From NCBI GenBank assembly GCA_005879535.1, contig VBKI01000087.1:2173-57796 (forward strand): 55,624 bases of DNA, read 5' to 3'. Shown one piece after another: positions 42,566 through 50,957 of this stretch. A program made the position numbers and the translations under genes. The DNA comes from Deltaproteobacteria bacterium. Its GTDB lineage: Bacteria; Myxococcota; Myxococcia; Myxococcales; 40CM-4-68-19. Positions within the stretch are counted from its first letter, which is position 1. Each line of letters opens with the position of its first letter. The notes beneath the pieces were generated by a model. It worked only from the letters and a program-made list of their open reading frames with translations, searched no databases and had not been told where the DNA came from.

Positions 42566-44005
42566 TCAATCCTCGGCTTCGTCGTCGGACGCCGCGATGG
42601 CCGACTCGAACTTGAACTCCGTCAATCCCAGCGTGATCACGTCGCCGTTGCGGAGGAAACGGCGGGGCGTCTTCTTGCCGTTCACCAGGACGCCGTTCTT
42701 CGAATTCAGATCGACGATCTCGAACTTGTTCCCGTCGATGGAGACGCCGGCGTGCTTGGCCGAGACGGCGCCGTCGAGGATGCGGATGCTGTTCTCCGGG
42801 CCGCTGCCGAGGGAGACGATCTTCCCGACCAGCGGCCAGGTCTTCCCCTTGGGTCCCGCTCCCTTCTGCATGATCAGGCGCGCCTTGGCGGACTTGAGGC
42901 AGAAGAGGCAGACCTCCCACTCCGGCATCTGCGCGCGCTTGCAGACCGGGCAGAACCGCGTCGGCGGCGGCTTCGGCCGCGTGAAGAGGTAGATCGCGAG
43001 CCCGCCGATCACGACGAGCAGGATCACCGCGGTGATGATCCCGATCTTCAGCCAGTCGACGAAGTCCGGGGTCCGCACCAGGATGGAGGACTTGAGGGAG
43101 GTGCTGCTCCCCTCGTTCTCCATCGCGATCTCGATCTTGTGGTCCTTGCCATCGTGATCGAGGCGCGTCTTCCACTGGATGACGTACATCTTGTTGATGT
43201 AGTCCTTGATCACCGTCAGGGACTTGTTGACGTCATCGACGTTGGGCGCCGGCCGGTAGGTCCCTCCCGTGCGGCGGGCAATCATGTCCAGATTGGCCAG
43301 CGATTCCTGATCCAGCTCGGAATGGGCAACGGCATGGACGGGGATCCGCCGCTTGCCGGCGTCGCTGATCACTTTCTCCACGTCGGTGGCGCTGCCGTTG
43401 TCGCGGCCGTCCGAGATGACGATGATCGCCTTCGCCGCCGGCAGCAGCGTCTGGGCGCCGCCCTTGCCGGGCGAGGCGGCCGCCGCGTAGAGCTGGATGG
43501 CCTGCGCCAGGCCGTCGTAGAGGAGGAAGGAGCGGCCGGTGAAGGTGATCTTCGCCGCTTTGCCCGCCACCTCTCCCTTCTCTTCGGAGAACGGCGCGAC
43601 GATCTCGGCGGCCTCCCCGTAGTCGACCACCGCGACCTGATCCTTTTCGCCCAGGCCGTTGACGAACGCGGCCACCGCCTTCTTGATGTCGTCCTGGATG
43701 CCCAGCATCGCCCCGGAGGCCTGGATGACGATGACGATGGAAGCGCCGGTCTGCGCCGCTTCCAGCGACTCGACGCGCTCCACCTTCGAGCTGTCGCTGT
43801 TGCCGCTCTCGTAGACGCGGAAGAGGTCCTGCGAGAGACCCTGGATGGGCGAACCCGACGCGCCGATCACGTTTACGTAGGCCCGGACATGCGGCCACCG
43901 GTTCTGGGTCGCCTGGACCTGTTGAATGGAGAGCTGCGCGCCGGCGCCCAGCGCGGCCACGGGCGCAAGGAGCGCCGCGAAGCTTGTCCACAGATGCGTC
44001 TTCAC
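42566..44005 (-). CDS. VWA-domain membrane protein with a cytoplasmic zinc ribbon and FHA domain
   Basis: A 479-aa protein starting at GTG 44005 (AGGA ribosome site). A signal peptide (about 1-22) precedes a von Willebrand A domain at 90-275. Its MIDAS loop reads IVIQASGAM, with Gln in place of the first metal-binding Asp; IVISDGRDNGSATD is intact. A membrane helix lies at 320-341. A zinc ribbon (CPVC...CLFC, 352-370) and a C-terminal FHA domain (about 390-470: NSIRILDGAVSAKHAGVSID, DLNSKNGVLVNG) would be cytoplasmic. FHA domains bind phosphothreonine. The topology suggests a sensor joining an outside VWA module to kinase signalling. The FHA gene lies 8 bases upstream. Confidence 0.92.
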   Translation of the reverse strand: MKTHLWTSFAALLAPVAALGAGAQLSIQQVQATQNRWPHVRAYVNVIGASGSPIQGLSQDLFRVYESGNSDSSKVERVESLEAAQTGASIVIVIQASGAMLGIQDDIKKAVAAFVNGLGEKDQVAVVDYGEAAEIVAPFSEEKGEVAGKAAKITFTGRSFLLYDGLAQAIQLYAAAASPGKGGAQTLLPAAKAIIVISDGRDNGSATDVEKVISDAGKRRIPVHAVAHSELDQESLANLDMIARRTGGTYRPAPNVDDVNKSLTVIKDYINKMYVIQWKTRLDHDGKDHKIEIAMENEGSSTSLKSSILVRTPDFVDWLKIGIITAVILLVVIGGLAIYLFTRPKPPPTRFCPVCKRAQMPEWEVCLFCLKSAKARLIMQKGAGPKGKTWPLVGKIVSLGSGPENSIRILDGAVSAKHAGVSIDGNKFEIVDLNSKNGVLVNGKKTPRRFLRNGDVITLGLTEFKFESAIAASDDEAED

Positions 44006-44013
44006 GTCGATCC

Positions 44014-44589
44014 TTACTCGCGCTTCTCGCGCAGTGCGCGACACTTGAACTCGAACTCGATGTCTCCGAGCTTGATGATGTCGTTGTCGATCAGGTCGTG
44101 CTTCTGCACCTTCTCGTCGTTGACGAAGGTGCCGTTCGAGCTGTCGAGATCGGCGATCTGGAATTCTCCGCCCTCGTACCGGATGGTGGCGTGCTTGCGG
44201 GAGATCTTCTTGTCGGTGAGCACGATGTCGCAGTCGGCCGCCGTCCCCAGCACGTTCTTTCCCACCCGCAGGCGGAAGTCCTCGCCCTTGTGCTGGCCGT
44301 TGAGCGCGACGATCCAGCCGCACACCTCGCGGCTCTTGTCCTGGGATCCCCGGCCCTTCTCGCCGCCGATCTCCTGGATGTTGAGCATGGCCGTGCCCTG
44401 GCCGGCGGACGGCATCGGGATGGCGGAGACGCCGCCGCCAGCCGCCATCATCGCCTGTTGCATCTCCAGGCAATACGGGCAGGTGTCCCAGCTCGGGTGC
44501 ATCACGTGGCCGTTCGGGCAGATCTTGCCCTGCTGCTTGTCCTTCTTCAGGAACGGCAGGATGCGATCGACGATGGCGAGAAACGACAC
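44014..44589 (-). CDS. Zinc-ribbon plus FHA domain protein
   Basis: A 191-aa cytoplasmic protein starting at GTG 44589 (AGGGAG ribosome site). A zinc-ribbon-like element (ICPNGHVMHPSWDTCPYC, about residues 23-40) is joined by a flexible linker to an FHA domain (about 95-185). The core is VLGTAADCDIVLTDKKISRK, HATI and DLDSSNGTFVNDEKV, which keeps the Arg/Ser/His and NG residues for phosphothreonine binding. The ribbon resembles that of the neighbouring VWA protein. It is likely a phospho-reader for a Ser/Thr kinase such as the one at 50958-52685. Confidence 0.92.
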   Translation of the reverse strand: MSFLAIVDRILPFLKKDKQQGKICPNGHVMHPSWDTCPYCLEMQQAMMAAGGGVSAIPMPSAGQGTAMLNIQEIGGEKGRGSQDKSREVCGWIVALNGQHKGEDFRLRVGKNVLGTAADCDIVLTDKKISRKHATIRYEGGEFQIADLDSSNGTFVNDEKVQKHDLIDNDIIKLGDIEFEFKCRALREKRE

Positions 44590-44601
44590 GAAGGGTCTCC
44601 C

Positions 44602-46119
44602 TTACGCGGGTTGGTAGAACCAGAGCTGGAACATGTTGATGTCGCGCTCGGCGGAGACCGCCTTCGCGGACATCTCCAGCGAGTCGTTGGTGACGAACGT
44701 CCCCGGCACCAGGAAGTAGTGGTTGCGCCAGCGGTGCTTGCGGTCGGCCTCGGTCACCTTCCACTGGCCCACCTTCTTGCCGTCGATGCTGATGTCGCAG
44801 ATCTGCTCGCCGAGGATGGCGTCGAAACGCTTGATGACGATCAGGTCCTTGCCGGGCTTGAGGTTCTGCACCTGCCACTTCGCCTCGCCGCCGATGTAGG
44901 CGACGCCGGAATCGGAGACCGTCTCCTTGTCCGGATAGGTGAAGGTCTGGCGGCTCTTCCACATGTCCTTCTGCCCTTCGATGCGGAACTTGTGCGCCTT
45001 CTCCGACTCGTCGTTGACGAGCTGGAGGTGATCGACGCGCACGAAGTTGGAGCCGTCGATGTTGAGCTCCTCGGGAAAGTCCTTCGAGCGGATGACCACG
45101 TCCTTCCAGGTGATCTGCTCCCCCTTTGCTTCCTTCCTGGCCGAAGGCTGCAGCTTCTCCTTCACCACCGGCGTCAGCGTCTGGTTGGACGCGCTGAGGA
45201 AACGCGCGATCCCCATGCAGCCGTCGGCGTCCCGCGGACGGTCGCGCACGACCTTGGTCAGAGCCTCCAGCGACTTCTTGTATTCGGCGAATCCCTTGCG
45301 GGCGGCGATCTGCGGGAAGTCCTTTTCGATCGCATCGACCATCTCCCGCTCCAGCTCCACTACGCCGGTGAGCACGTCGGCGAGATTGAACGGCCCGACC
45401 GCGTTGGCGCTGTTCAGCATCTCGGCGGCGAGGACGGCGTTGCGCACGTGGTTCGCGGCGGGAACACCCATTCTGCAGAGAAGCTGGCTGAGCGCCGCCT
45501 TCTCCGACAGTCCATTCGCAACCTCGACGCGAAGCTGGGGGGAGGCGTGGCTGCCGGCCGTTCCCGCCACGGGCACGAAGCGAAGGTCGATTTCGCCCGG
45601 ACCCGGCACCCGCGGGTCGAGGGCGTCGCGGATCTCGCGGACGCCTTCCTCGAGGCGGACGCGGCCGAGCTCGATCGACTCGACGCCGTCGGGCTCGCGG
45701 GCCATCACCTCGATCTTCACCTTCTCCTCGATCCGGCGGTGACCCTTGAAGCGCGGATTTTCCTTGTAGGCGATGAAGTCGGTGGGCTCCTCGAAGTACT
45801 TCATCGCCACGTAGACGGTCTGCGGCAGCTTCAGCTTGTCGGCCTCGATGACCTTCACGGCCGGATCGCGCAGCACGAGCTCGTTGCCCCGGCCGTCGAT
45901 GCCGTAGCCGGGAGCGACCTCGAACGACAGGTCGCCGCGGCCGCGCGCCTGGACCCTCAGGCCGCCGCTTTCCACTGGAACGACGCCTGGTGTGTGCAGC
46001 ACGCGGTTGTGCAGGCGCCTTTTTTCCACATGATAGGCTTCCGCCGCGTTCCAGTCTTCGTCGGTGGTGAAGAAGCCCTCGAAGAAGTTGATCCGCTTGA
46101 AGTTGGCCTGCTCCGCCAT
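44602..46119 (-). CDS. eCIS-associated tail protein with N-terminal FFEGFFT motif
   Basis: A 505-aa protein. The N-terminal 110 residues (INFFEGFFTTDEDWNAAEAY, HVEKRRLHNRVLHTPGVV, VAPGYGIDGRGNELVL) follow the '.FF.G...T..D....e.Y...r...HN...H..GvV.G..V' layout common in proteins encoded beside contractile-tail baseplate genes. The middle is helical (to about 350). The last 150 residues look like a beta-sandwich (FVRVDHLQLVNDESEKAHKF, WKSRQTFTYPDKE, HYFLVPGTFVTNDSLEMSAK, MFQLWFYQP), a fold type often used for ligand binding. A peripheral baseplate or receptor-contact part is possible (inference). ATG 46119 has a GGAGG-like site upstream. Confidence 0.8.
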   Translation of the reverse strand: MAEQANFKRINFFEGFFTTDEDWNAAEAYHVEKRRLHNRVLHTPGVVPVESGGLRVQARGRGDLSFEVAPGYGIDGRGNELVLRDPAVKVIEADKLKLPQTVYVAMKYFEEPTDFIAYKENPRFKGHRRIEEKVKIEVMAREPDGVESIELGRVRLEEGVREIRDALDPRVPGPGEIDLRFVPVAGTAGSHASPQLRVEVANGLSEKAALSQLLCRMGVPAANHVRNAVLAAEMLNSANAVGPFNLADVLTGVVELEREMVDAIEKDFPQIAARKGFAEYKKSLEALTKVVRDRPRDADGCMGIARFLSASNQTLTPVVKEKLQPSARKEAKGEQITWKDVVIRSKDFPEELNIDGSNFVRVDHLQLVNDESEKAHKFRIEGQKDMWKSRQTFTYPDKETVSDSGVAYIGGEAKWQVQNLKPGKDLIVIKRFDAILGEQICDISIDGKKVGQWKVTEADRKHRWRNHYFLVPGTFVTNDSLEMSAKAVSAERDINMFQLWFYQPA

Positions 46120-46213
46120 TGCATCCTCCGAACGTGCCGCCCTTCCAGAAAACGTCCGAAGGGCAGGTGATGTCAAACCGCCGCGATCTCAAGACCTGCA
46201 CAGCCTCAAACAA

Positions 46214-46246
46214 TAGTCGCCAAGCCGCCTTCGGCGCCCGCGACTA
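46214..46246 (-). promoter_or_regulatory. Intercistronic hairpin starting at a TAG stop codon
   Basis: TAGTCGC (46214-46220) and GCGACTA (46240-46246) form a 7-bp stem around an inner GCCGCC-TTC-GGCG stem. On the minus strand the outer stem begins with the TAG stop of the gpI-like gene. No T-run follows. Same arrangement as at 28620 and 29291. Confidence 0.6.
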
Positions 46247-47158
46247 GCGGCCCAGCCCGAGCCGTTGAATCTCCTCGTCCTGCGTCGCCGGAACGTCCTC
46301 GAGCCCGCCGATCCGCGCATCGACGCCGATGCGTCCCGTCTTGCCGACGTGGAGGAACGGGACGCGCTCGTAGACCGGCTCCGTGCGCTCGAACACGAGA
46401 GCGTAATGGGCGTGGGCGGGTTTCTCCGTCTCCACCAGCGCCTGGACGGTGCGCAGCCGTTCGCGGGAGATCTCTTCCTTGCGGTCGGGCAGCTCCACCG
46501 TGAAGCATTGGCTGACGAAGACCGGCGGGGAAAGAACGGTGTCCTTGCCGATGGTGCTCGACCGACCGATGACCAGACCCGGATAAGGCCATTCGCCCTC
46601 GTGGACCTCCGCGTTCACGTCGGCGAACAGCCGGAGGGCCAGCCTGAGGCCCTCGGCGGTGCCGCGCTTGCGGTACAGCTCCGGGGTCCGCTGGATGATC
46701 TCGCGGCGCTTCTCCTCGCTCCATCCTTCGAGGAGCGGCATCGCCAGCCAGGACGCGAGCCAGGGCAGCCATCTGGCGTTGGTGATGCGCGGATCGAACA
46801 GCTCGTGGACGAACTCCAGGCTCTCCTCGACGCCGCAAGTCAGGTGCGCGGAGATGAGCAGGAAGCGCTGGAGGAAGTCGGCGTTCTCCTCGTCGGCATC
46901 CTGGTAGATGCCCGGGAGGTAATTGATCCATGGACGGGTGGCGATCTCCACCTTGATCACCCGCGACTCCGCCAGGGCGTCTCCCGCCTCCGGGTACTGA
47001 CGGACGACGCTGAACATCCGCTCCTCGGAGTCGACGAGCTTGAACTCCACGCTGGCCTGCGCGTGCCGGCGGGCCACGCGGCGCGCCTGACCGAGGGGCA
47101 GCCCGAGGAGCTCCGGGGCGATGGCGGGCGTATCGACGGTTTGGTCGGCCATGGCCAT
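46244..47158 (-). CDS. eCIS baseplate protein, phage tail protein I (gpI)-like
   Basis: A 304-aa protein. Residues about 15-75 look like a PASTA-type module (ELLGLPLGQARRVARRHAQA, then FSVVRQYPEAGDALAESRVI). The gpI-like core follows: YLPGIYQDADEENADFLQRF, ESLEFVHELFDPRITNARWL, WLASWLAMPLLEGWSEEKRR and LYRKRGTAEGLRLALRLFAD (the RKRGT signature). The end is a beta-rich tail. In contractile tails gpI works with gpJ to form wedge units of the baseplate. It starts directly after the gpJ gene stop with no spacer. Confidence 0.92.
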   Translation of the reverse strand: MAMADQTVDTPAIAPELLGLPLGQARRVARRHAQASVEFKLVDSEERMFSVVRQYPEAGDALAESRVIKVEIATRPWINYLPGIYQDADEENADFLQRFLLISAHLTCGVEESLEFVHELFDPRITNARWLPWLASWLAMPLLEGWSEEKRREIIQRTPELYRKRGTAEGLRLALRLFADVNAEVHEGEWPYPGLVIGRSSTIGKDTVLSPPVFVSQCFTVELPDRKEEISRERLRTVQALVETEKPAHAHYALVFERTEPVYERVPFLHVGKTGRIGVDARIGGLEDVPATQDEEIQRLGLGR

Positions 47159-50137
47159 CTACCCGCGGTCGTAGATCTCGACGCCGATCAACTGCGGCAG
47201 CTCGTCGTCGGAGAGCTTGAGCATCTCGACGCGGAGCCGGCGGCTCTCGTCGATGATCACGAGATCGGTGATGCGGTCCACTCCGTCGACGCCCTCGACC
47301 ACCGGATACAGGTCTGCCTTTCCCACGGCGCGGCCGAAGGGCCATCCCTCGGCCTTCGAGCCGCCGTGGAGCGGATTGAGCAGCCGCTTCACCTTGTCCT
47401 TCACGTCGGCCTTCACCCGGTCTGCAGTGGCCCCTGCTTTGAGCGAGATGGTCAGCTCCAGCGAGACCGGCACCAGCTTGGGCTTGCCGACGTTGACGCG
47501 CGCGGTGATCAACCGGCGCTTGTCGATGTAGCTCGCCACCCGGTCGATCAGATCGCGCGAAGGCACCGCGCGGGCGTCGCCGTTCTCCCGCTCCGCCTTG
47601 GGAACCAGCAAGAGCGAGATGCTGCCGTCGGAGCCCTGAACGCACTTCGCCCGCGCGACGCGGCGGGAAGCCGCCAGCGCGAGCGACTCGTAGTCCTCGG
47701 AGGTGATGGCGCGGTCGCGATTCTTGATCGCGTAGGTGCCGCGGCGCTTCGCCTCATCGAGCGTCTCGGCGTCAGCGCCGCCCTGCGCCGGGAAAGGATT
47801 GTTGACCCCCTGCACGAAGGCGACGCTCTGCTTCAGCACCGTCAGCGTGTTGGCGCCGACGTTGCCGGCGACGCCGCCGCCGACCCGGTATTCGCACTTG
47901 ATCGAATCGCGGGCGGTCGGCGGCACCCAGCCCTTTCTGCCGTCGCCGAAGGTGACCTCGCCCTTGATCGGGTCGCAGAGGTAGTGACGCGAGGTCGGCT
48001 GGCTGTCGAAGAAGTTCTCGACCTCGTGCCAGCGGACCCAGGTGCCGCCGCCGTCGTCGTCCGCCTGGAGGGCGTCGGGGCCTTCCTCCTGCAGGATCGC
48101 CTTGCGGTCGGCAGGCGTCGGCGCATCCGGCTCCAGGACCCAGAGCCGCGGGCCGGCCAGGATCGGGGCGTTGGCCGTCTTCAAGCTCTGATCGATGGAC
48201 CCGTCGGAGGAGCCGAGGACCTCGACGACGGTGACGCCGTTGAGCGCATCCACGGCGTTGACGAGCACGGCGCGCAAGAGCGGCGGCAGATCGTAGCTGC
48301 CGCTCTCCAGCCGGGCGCGGAGCCAATGCGCCTCGGTATCGAAGACGCTGCGCTTCTCGAAGTTCCGCGCAGCGGCGAACGTCAGATAGCCCGAGCGCGT
48401 GAATCCGTATGTACGGTCCTCCGGCAAGAGGTCCGCCCAGCGGCCGCCGTCCCAGTACTCCCAGACGACGCGCGGCCCCTTCTGCGCGAGGTCCTCTTCC
48501 GCTGCTCCCGGAGCGGGACCGCCGAGCTGCTGGCCGCCGCCGCCCGTGGCCGTGTCGTCGAGCTCGAAATAGAGGTGGATCGTCCGCTGGGGGAGCTGGG
48601 CGTCGAATCCCAGGTAGAAGGCCGGCGACTCGTCCTGATCGGGCAGGAACGGCTGGAAGAACACGTAGGCGGTGTTCAGATCGTCGGTATGATCGCGATA
48701 CTGGAAGTCGTTGTAGCTCATGCAGCGCGCGATCGGCTTCGGCTCGCGAACGTACTTGAACACCAGCGACTTGAGACACGGCGGCCGCAGCGGGCGATCC
48801 TCCTTGAACACCCAGTTCTGGCCGACCAGCTCGTACGATCCGGGAGCGCCATAGTTGCCGGCGTTGATGCGGGCGCGGATCCAGAAGTTCTTCTGCCCGC
48901 CCACCTCGATCTCCACCATGTCGAAGGGACGATCGAAGCTGATCGCGCCGTTGCGGGTGAAAGCGCCGCTCGAGTCGAGGAAATTGAACTGACCCTGCAC
49001 CCCCGACACACCCATGGGGGAGGTGCGGCCCAGCTCGGCCCACTTGCGGCCGTTCCAGTACTCGAAGTTGACCACCAGGTCGGGGCTGCCTTCCGGCGTG
49101 GGTACGACGGAGGGCTCGACGAGCTGCGCCTCCATGCGGATGCGCGCCTCGGGCGCGGAGAACAGCTCCTTGTGGCCGAGGTAGAGCGCGCAGTCGAACT
49201 TCGGTTCCTCGCCGAACGGGTGGAAGCTCTTTCCCTGATCGACGGGCAGGAAGATGTAGTTGCCGATGTTGACGAAGGCGTTTTCGGGCGCCATCCCCTC
49301 GCCGAGGATCTCCACCCGCAGCGACACGCTGTCGAGCTGGACCGCGGCGGCGTCCTTGAGAGGTTCGGCGAGCTTGCCGCGCACCCAGTAGGTCTCGACG
49401 TCGTTGACGATCTGCTTCTCGATCCCGGGATGGCTGCCGAAGCTCAGACGGCGGGAGTCGCTCTCGGCGCGGTTGACGGTCATGTCGCGCCAGCGCTTGC
49501 CGTCGAAGTACTGCCATTCGGTGATGGTGGGGATTCGAGGCCCGGACGAACCCGGCATCGCCTCGAAGAACAGGTCGACGGCGGCCTCTTCGTTGAACGC
49601 GCTCAGGCGGTCGTCGCCCAGATAGAGGAAGCGCTCCACCTCCAGCACGCCGGCGAAGAGCGGCTCGCGCGCCTCCCCCGAGGCGAGCGCTTCCGTATGA
49701 TCCGCCACCGTTGCCCGATGGCTGCTCGCCGCGCGCACCACGTGCACCGGCAGCAAAGTGATGTCCCGCAACGTCTCGAACGTGACCGGTTCAGCTCCCG
49801 CGGCCTGCAGCGTCGCGACCTGGGTCCCCTTCTTCACCACCAGCTCGCCGTCCGCGCCCTCGCTGGGCGTGAGCTCGAGCACCACCCGGGCGGGCTCGGG
49901 CGGCTTGAGGCGGACGCCGATCAGATCGAGGAAGGTGAGGAAGTTCTTCTCCGGCACCTTGTTGAGCCGGTAGAGGACCATCTCCGTCATCCAGGCATAC
50001 AACTCCAGCAGGGTGACGCCGGGATCCGACGAGTTGTGGTTCGTCCACTCCGGGCAGTAGCGCGGGATCAGGCGCACCGCCTCGTCCACGATCTGCTTCC
50101 ACGAGCGGTCGTCGAGGTTCGGAACCGGCAGGGACAT
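47159..50137 (-). CDS. eCIS baseplate protein, gpJ-like (Pvc11/12 type)
   Basis: A 992-aa protein. It opens with VPNLDDRSWKQIVDEAVRLI and WTNHNSSDPGVTLLELYAWM, then NKVPEKNFLTFLDLIGVRLK, the hallmark start of large eCIS baseplate J proteins. A long beta-rich middle (to about 700) is followed by the gpJ-typical end. That end has the VGGGVAGNVGANTLTVLKQS and NPFPAQGGADAETLDEAKRR stretches, then RAITSEDYESLALAASRRVA. The closing helices and strands (VKRLLNPLHGGSKAEGWPFG, VDRITDLVIIDESR) are also conserved. It forms the baseplate wedge that triggers sheath contraction. Confidence 0.94.
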   Translation of the reverse strand: MSLPVPNLDDRSWKQIVDEAVRLIPRYCPEWTNHNSSDPGVTLLELYAWMTEMVLYRLNKVPEKNFLTFLDLIGVRLKPPEPARVVLELTPSEGADGELVVKKGTQVATLQAAGAEPVTFETLRDITLLPVHVVRAASSHRATVADHTEALASGEAREPLFAGVLEVERFLYLGDDRLSAFNEEAAVDLFFEAMPGSSGPRIPTITEWQYFDGKRWRDMTVNRAESDSRRLSFGSHPGIEKQIVNDVETYWVRGKLAEPLKDAAAVQLDSVSLRVEILGEGMAPENAFVNIGNYIFLPVDQGKSFHPFGEEPKFDCALYLGHKELFSAPEARIRMEAQLVEPSVVPTPEGSPDLVVNFEYWNGRKWAELGRTSPMGVSGVQGQFNFLDSSGAFTRNGAISFDRPFDMVEIEVGGQKNFWIRARINAGNYGAPGSYELVGQNWVFKEDRPLRPPCLKSLVFKYVREPKPIARCMSYNDFQYRDHTDDLNTAYVFFQPFLPDQDESPAFYLGFDAQLPQRTIHLYFELDDTATGGGGQQLGGPAPGAAEEDLAQKGPRVVWEYWDGGRWADLLPEDRTYGFTRSGYLTFAAARNFEKRSVFDTEAHWLRARLESGSYDLPPLLRAVLVNAVDALNGVTVVEVLGSSDGSIDQSLKTANAPILAGPRLWVLEPDAPTPADRKAILQEEGPDALQADDDGGGTWVRWHEVENFFDSQPTSRHYLCDPIKGEVTFGDGRKGWVPPTARDSIKCEYRVGGGVAGNVGANTLTVLKQSVAFVQGVNNPFPAQGGADAETLDEAKRRGTYAIKNRDRAITSEDYESLALAASRRVARAKCVQGSDGSISLLLVPKAERENGDARAVPSRDLIDRVASYIDKRRLITARVNVGKPKLVPVSLELTISLKAGATADRVKADVKDKVKRLLNPLHGGSKAEGWPFGRAVGKADLYPVVEGVDGVDRITDLVIIDESRRLRVEMLKLSDDELPQLIGVEIYDRG

Positions 50138-50162
50138 GGATGAAGCTCCGAAGAAGCGTGAC

Positions 50163-50552
50163 TCAGCTGCCCGTCAGGTAGAACGGGAAGACCAGGTTGT
50201 GGATGCTGTTGGTGGCGCGGATCTCGTAGCGCACGTCGACGAGGATCCGTTCCGCGCTGTCGGGGTCGGGGAGCGCCTCGACCTGGATGTTGCGGATGCG
50301 GAACTCGTGCTTGGCGAGCGCCTCCTCCACGTGATGGCCGACCAGCGTCTGCGTCGCGGTGTTGTTGGGCGCGAAGACGAAGTCGTGGATGCGGCAGCCC
50401 CATTCGGGCCGCATCTGCCGTTCGCCGAGGGCGGTGCCGATGATGATCCGCACCGACTCCTCGATGTTGGCCTCATACCGGCTGAGCTGGATGGCGCCGC
50501 TCGGGCCCACCGAGACGGGGAACTTGAAGCCGACGCCGAGGAAGTTGCTCAT
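50163..50552 (-). CDS. eCIS baseplate protein, gp25/gpW-like (Pvc9 type)
   Basis: A 129-aa protein of the GPW/gp25 family (PF04965). It has FLGVGFKFPVSVGPSGAIQL, EESVRIIIGTALGERQMRPE with the following WGCRIHDFVF, and the EEALAKHEFRIRNIQVEA helix, then VDVRYEIRATNSIHNLVFPF. The family joins the sheath to the baseplate and shares the lysozyme-inactive fold of T4 gp25. ATG 50552 gives a domain-length protein. It ends 25 bases before the gpJ start. Confidence 0.94.
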   Translation of the reverse strand: MSNFLGVGFKFPVSVGPSGAIQLSRYEANIEESVRIIIGTALGERQMRPEWGCRIHDFVFAPNNTATQTLVGHHVEEALAKHEFRIRNIQVEALPDPDSAERILVDVRYEIRATNSIHNLVFPFYLTGS

Positions 50553-50575
50553 AGGTTCCCGATGCCAGAGCCCGG

Positions 50576-50785
50576 CTATGCGGTGGCGATTCCGACCTCC
50601 ACTACGCGTTTGCAGTTGGGGCAGGCCACGACGGTGCGGCCTTGCCGTTCCTCGACCTGGAGGCCGTCGCGGCTGTTGCACTCGGGGCACAGAAGCCCGG
50701 TGGTCCGGCCGGCATTGACCGCCTCGATGATCTCGTACCAGACCGATTCGAGTGCGGCCAGGCGATCTTCGGCCTGCTCGTCCAT
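50576..50785 (-). CDS. Small zinc-ribbon protein at the head of the baseplate genes
   Basis: A 69-aa protein: a helix (EQAEDRLAALESVWYEIIEA) and then a four-cysteine zinc ribbon (LLCPECNSRDGLQV, then VACPNCKRVVEVG). ATG 50785 is preferred because AGGGA stands just before it; ATG 50821 would add 12 residues. Role unknown. Its place right before the gp25-like gene suggests an assembly or regulatory function. The 172 bases up to the kinase stop hold no gene that I can support. Confidence 0.7.
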   Translation of the reverse strand: MDEQAEDRLAALESVWYEIIEAVNAGRTTGLLCPECNSRDGLQVEERQGRTVVACPNCKRVVEVGIATA

Positions 50786-50957
50786 GTCCCTGAAAGCCCC
50801 CTCTTCGACGCACCGGAGCATCTCAGCTTGACGCTGAAGGGTGAGGAAACATGCTCTCGGGAGGCCGACCCATACCTCGCCCGGAGGGGTCCGATCAACC
50901 CCCTGCCCGGCCGCTGCTGGACGCAGGAAAGGCTTTGCGGCTGCGCTTTGGCCCGTA

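Noticed and set aside
42752-46170. Plus-strand open frames opposite the FHA/VWA genes
   Set aside because: They are antisense shadows; the minus frames show intact FHA, VWA and zinc-ribbon motifs.
46265-50143. Plus-strand open frame of 1292 codons opposite the gpI and gpJ genes
   Set aside because: It spans two well-supported minus-strand baseplate genes and reads as an Arg/Leu/Val-rich shadow.
21841-50552. Type VI secretion system
   Set aside because: There are no TssJLM membrane-complex, ClpV or small TssB/TssC-type genes. DUF4255 cap, LysM adaptor, gp19 tubes and DUF6760 identify an eCIS.
21841-50552. Contractile-tailed prophage
   Set aside because: No capsid, portal, terminase, integrase or lysis cassette is present; the set is tail-only with eCIS-specific parts.
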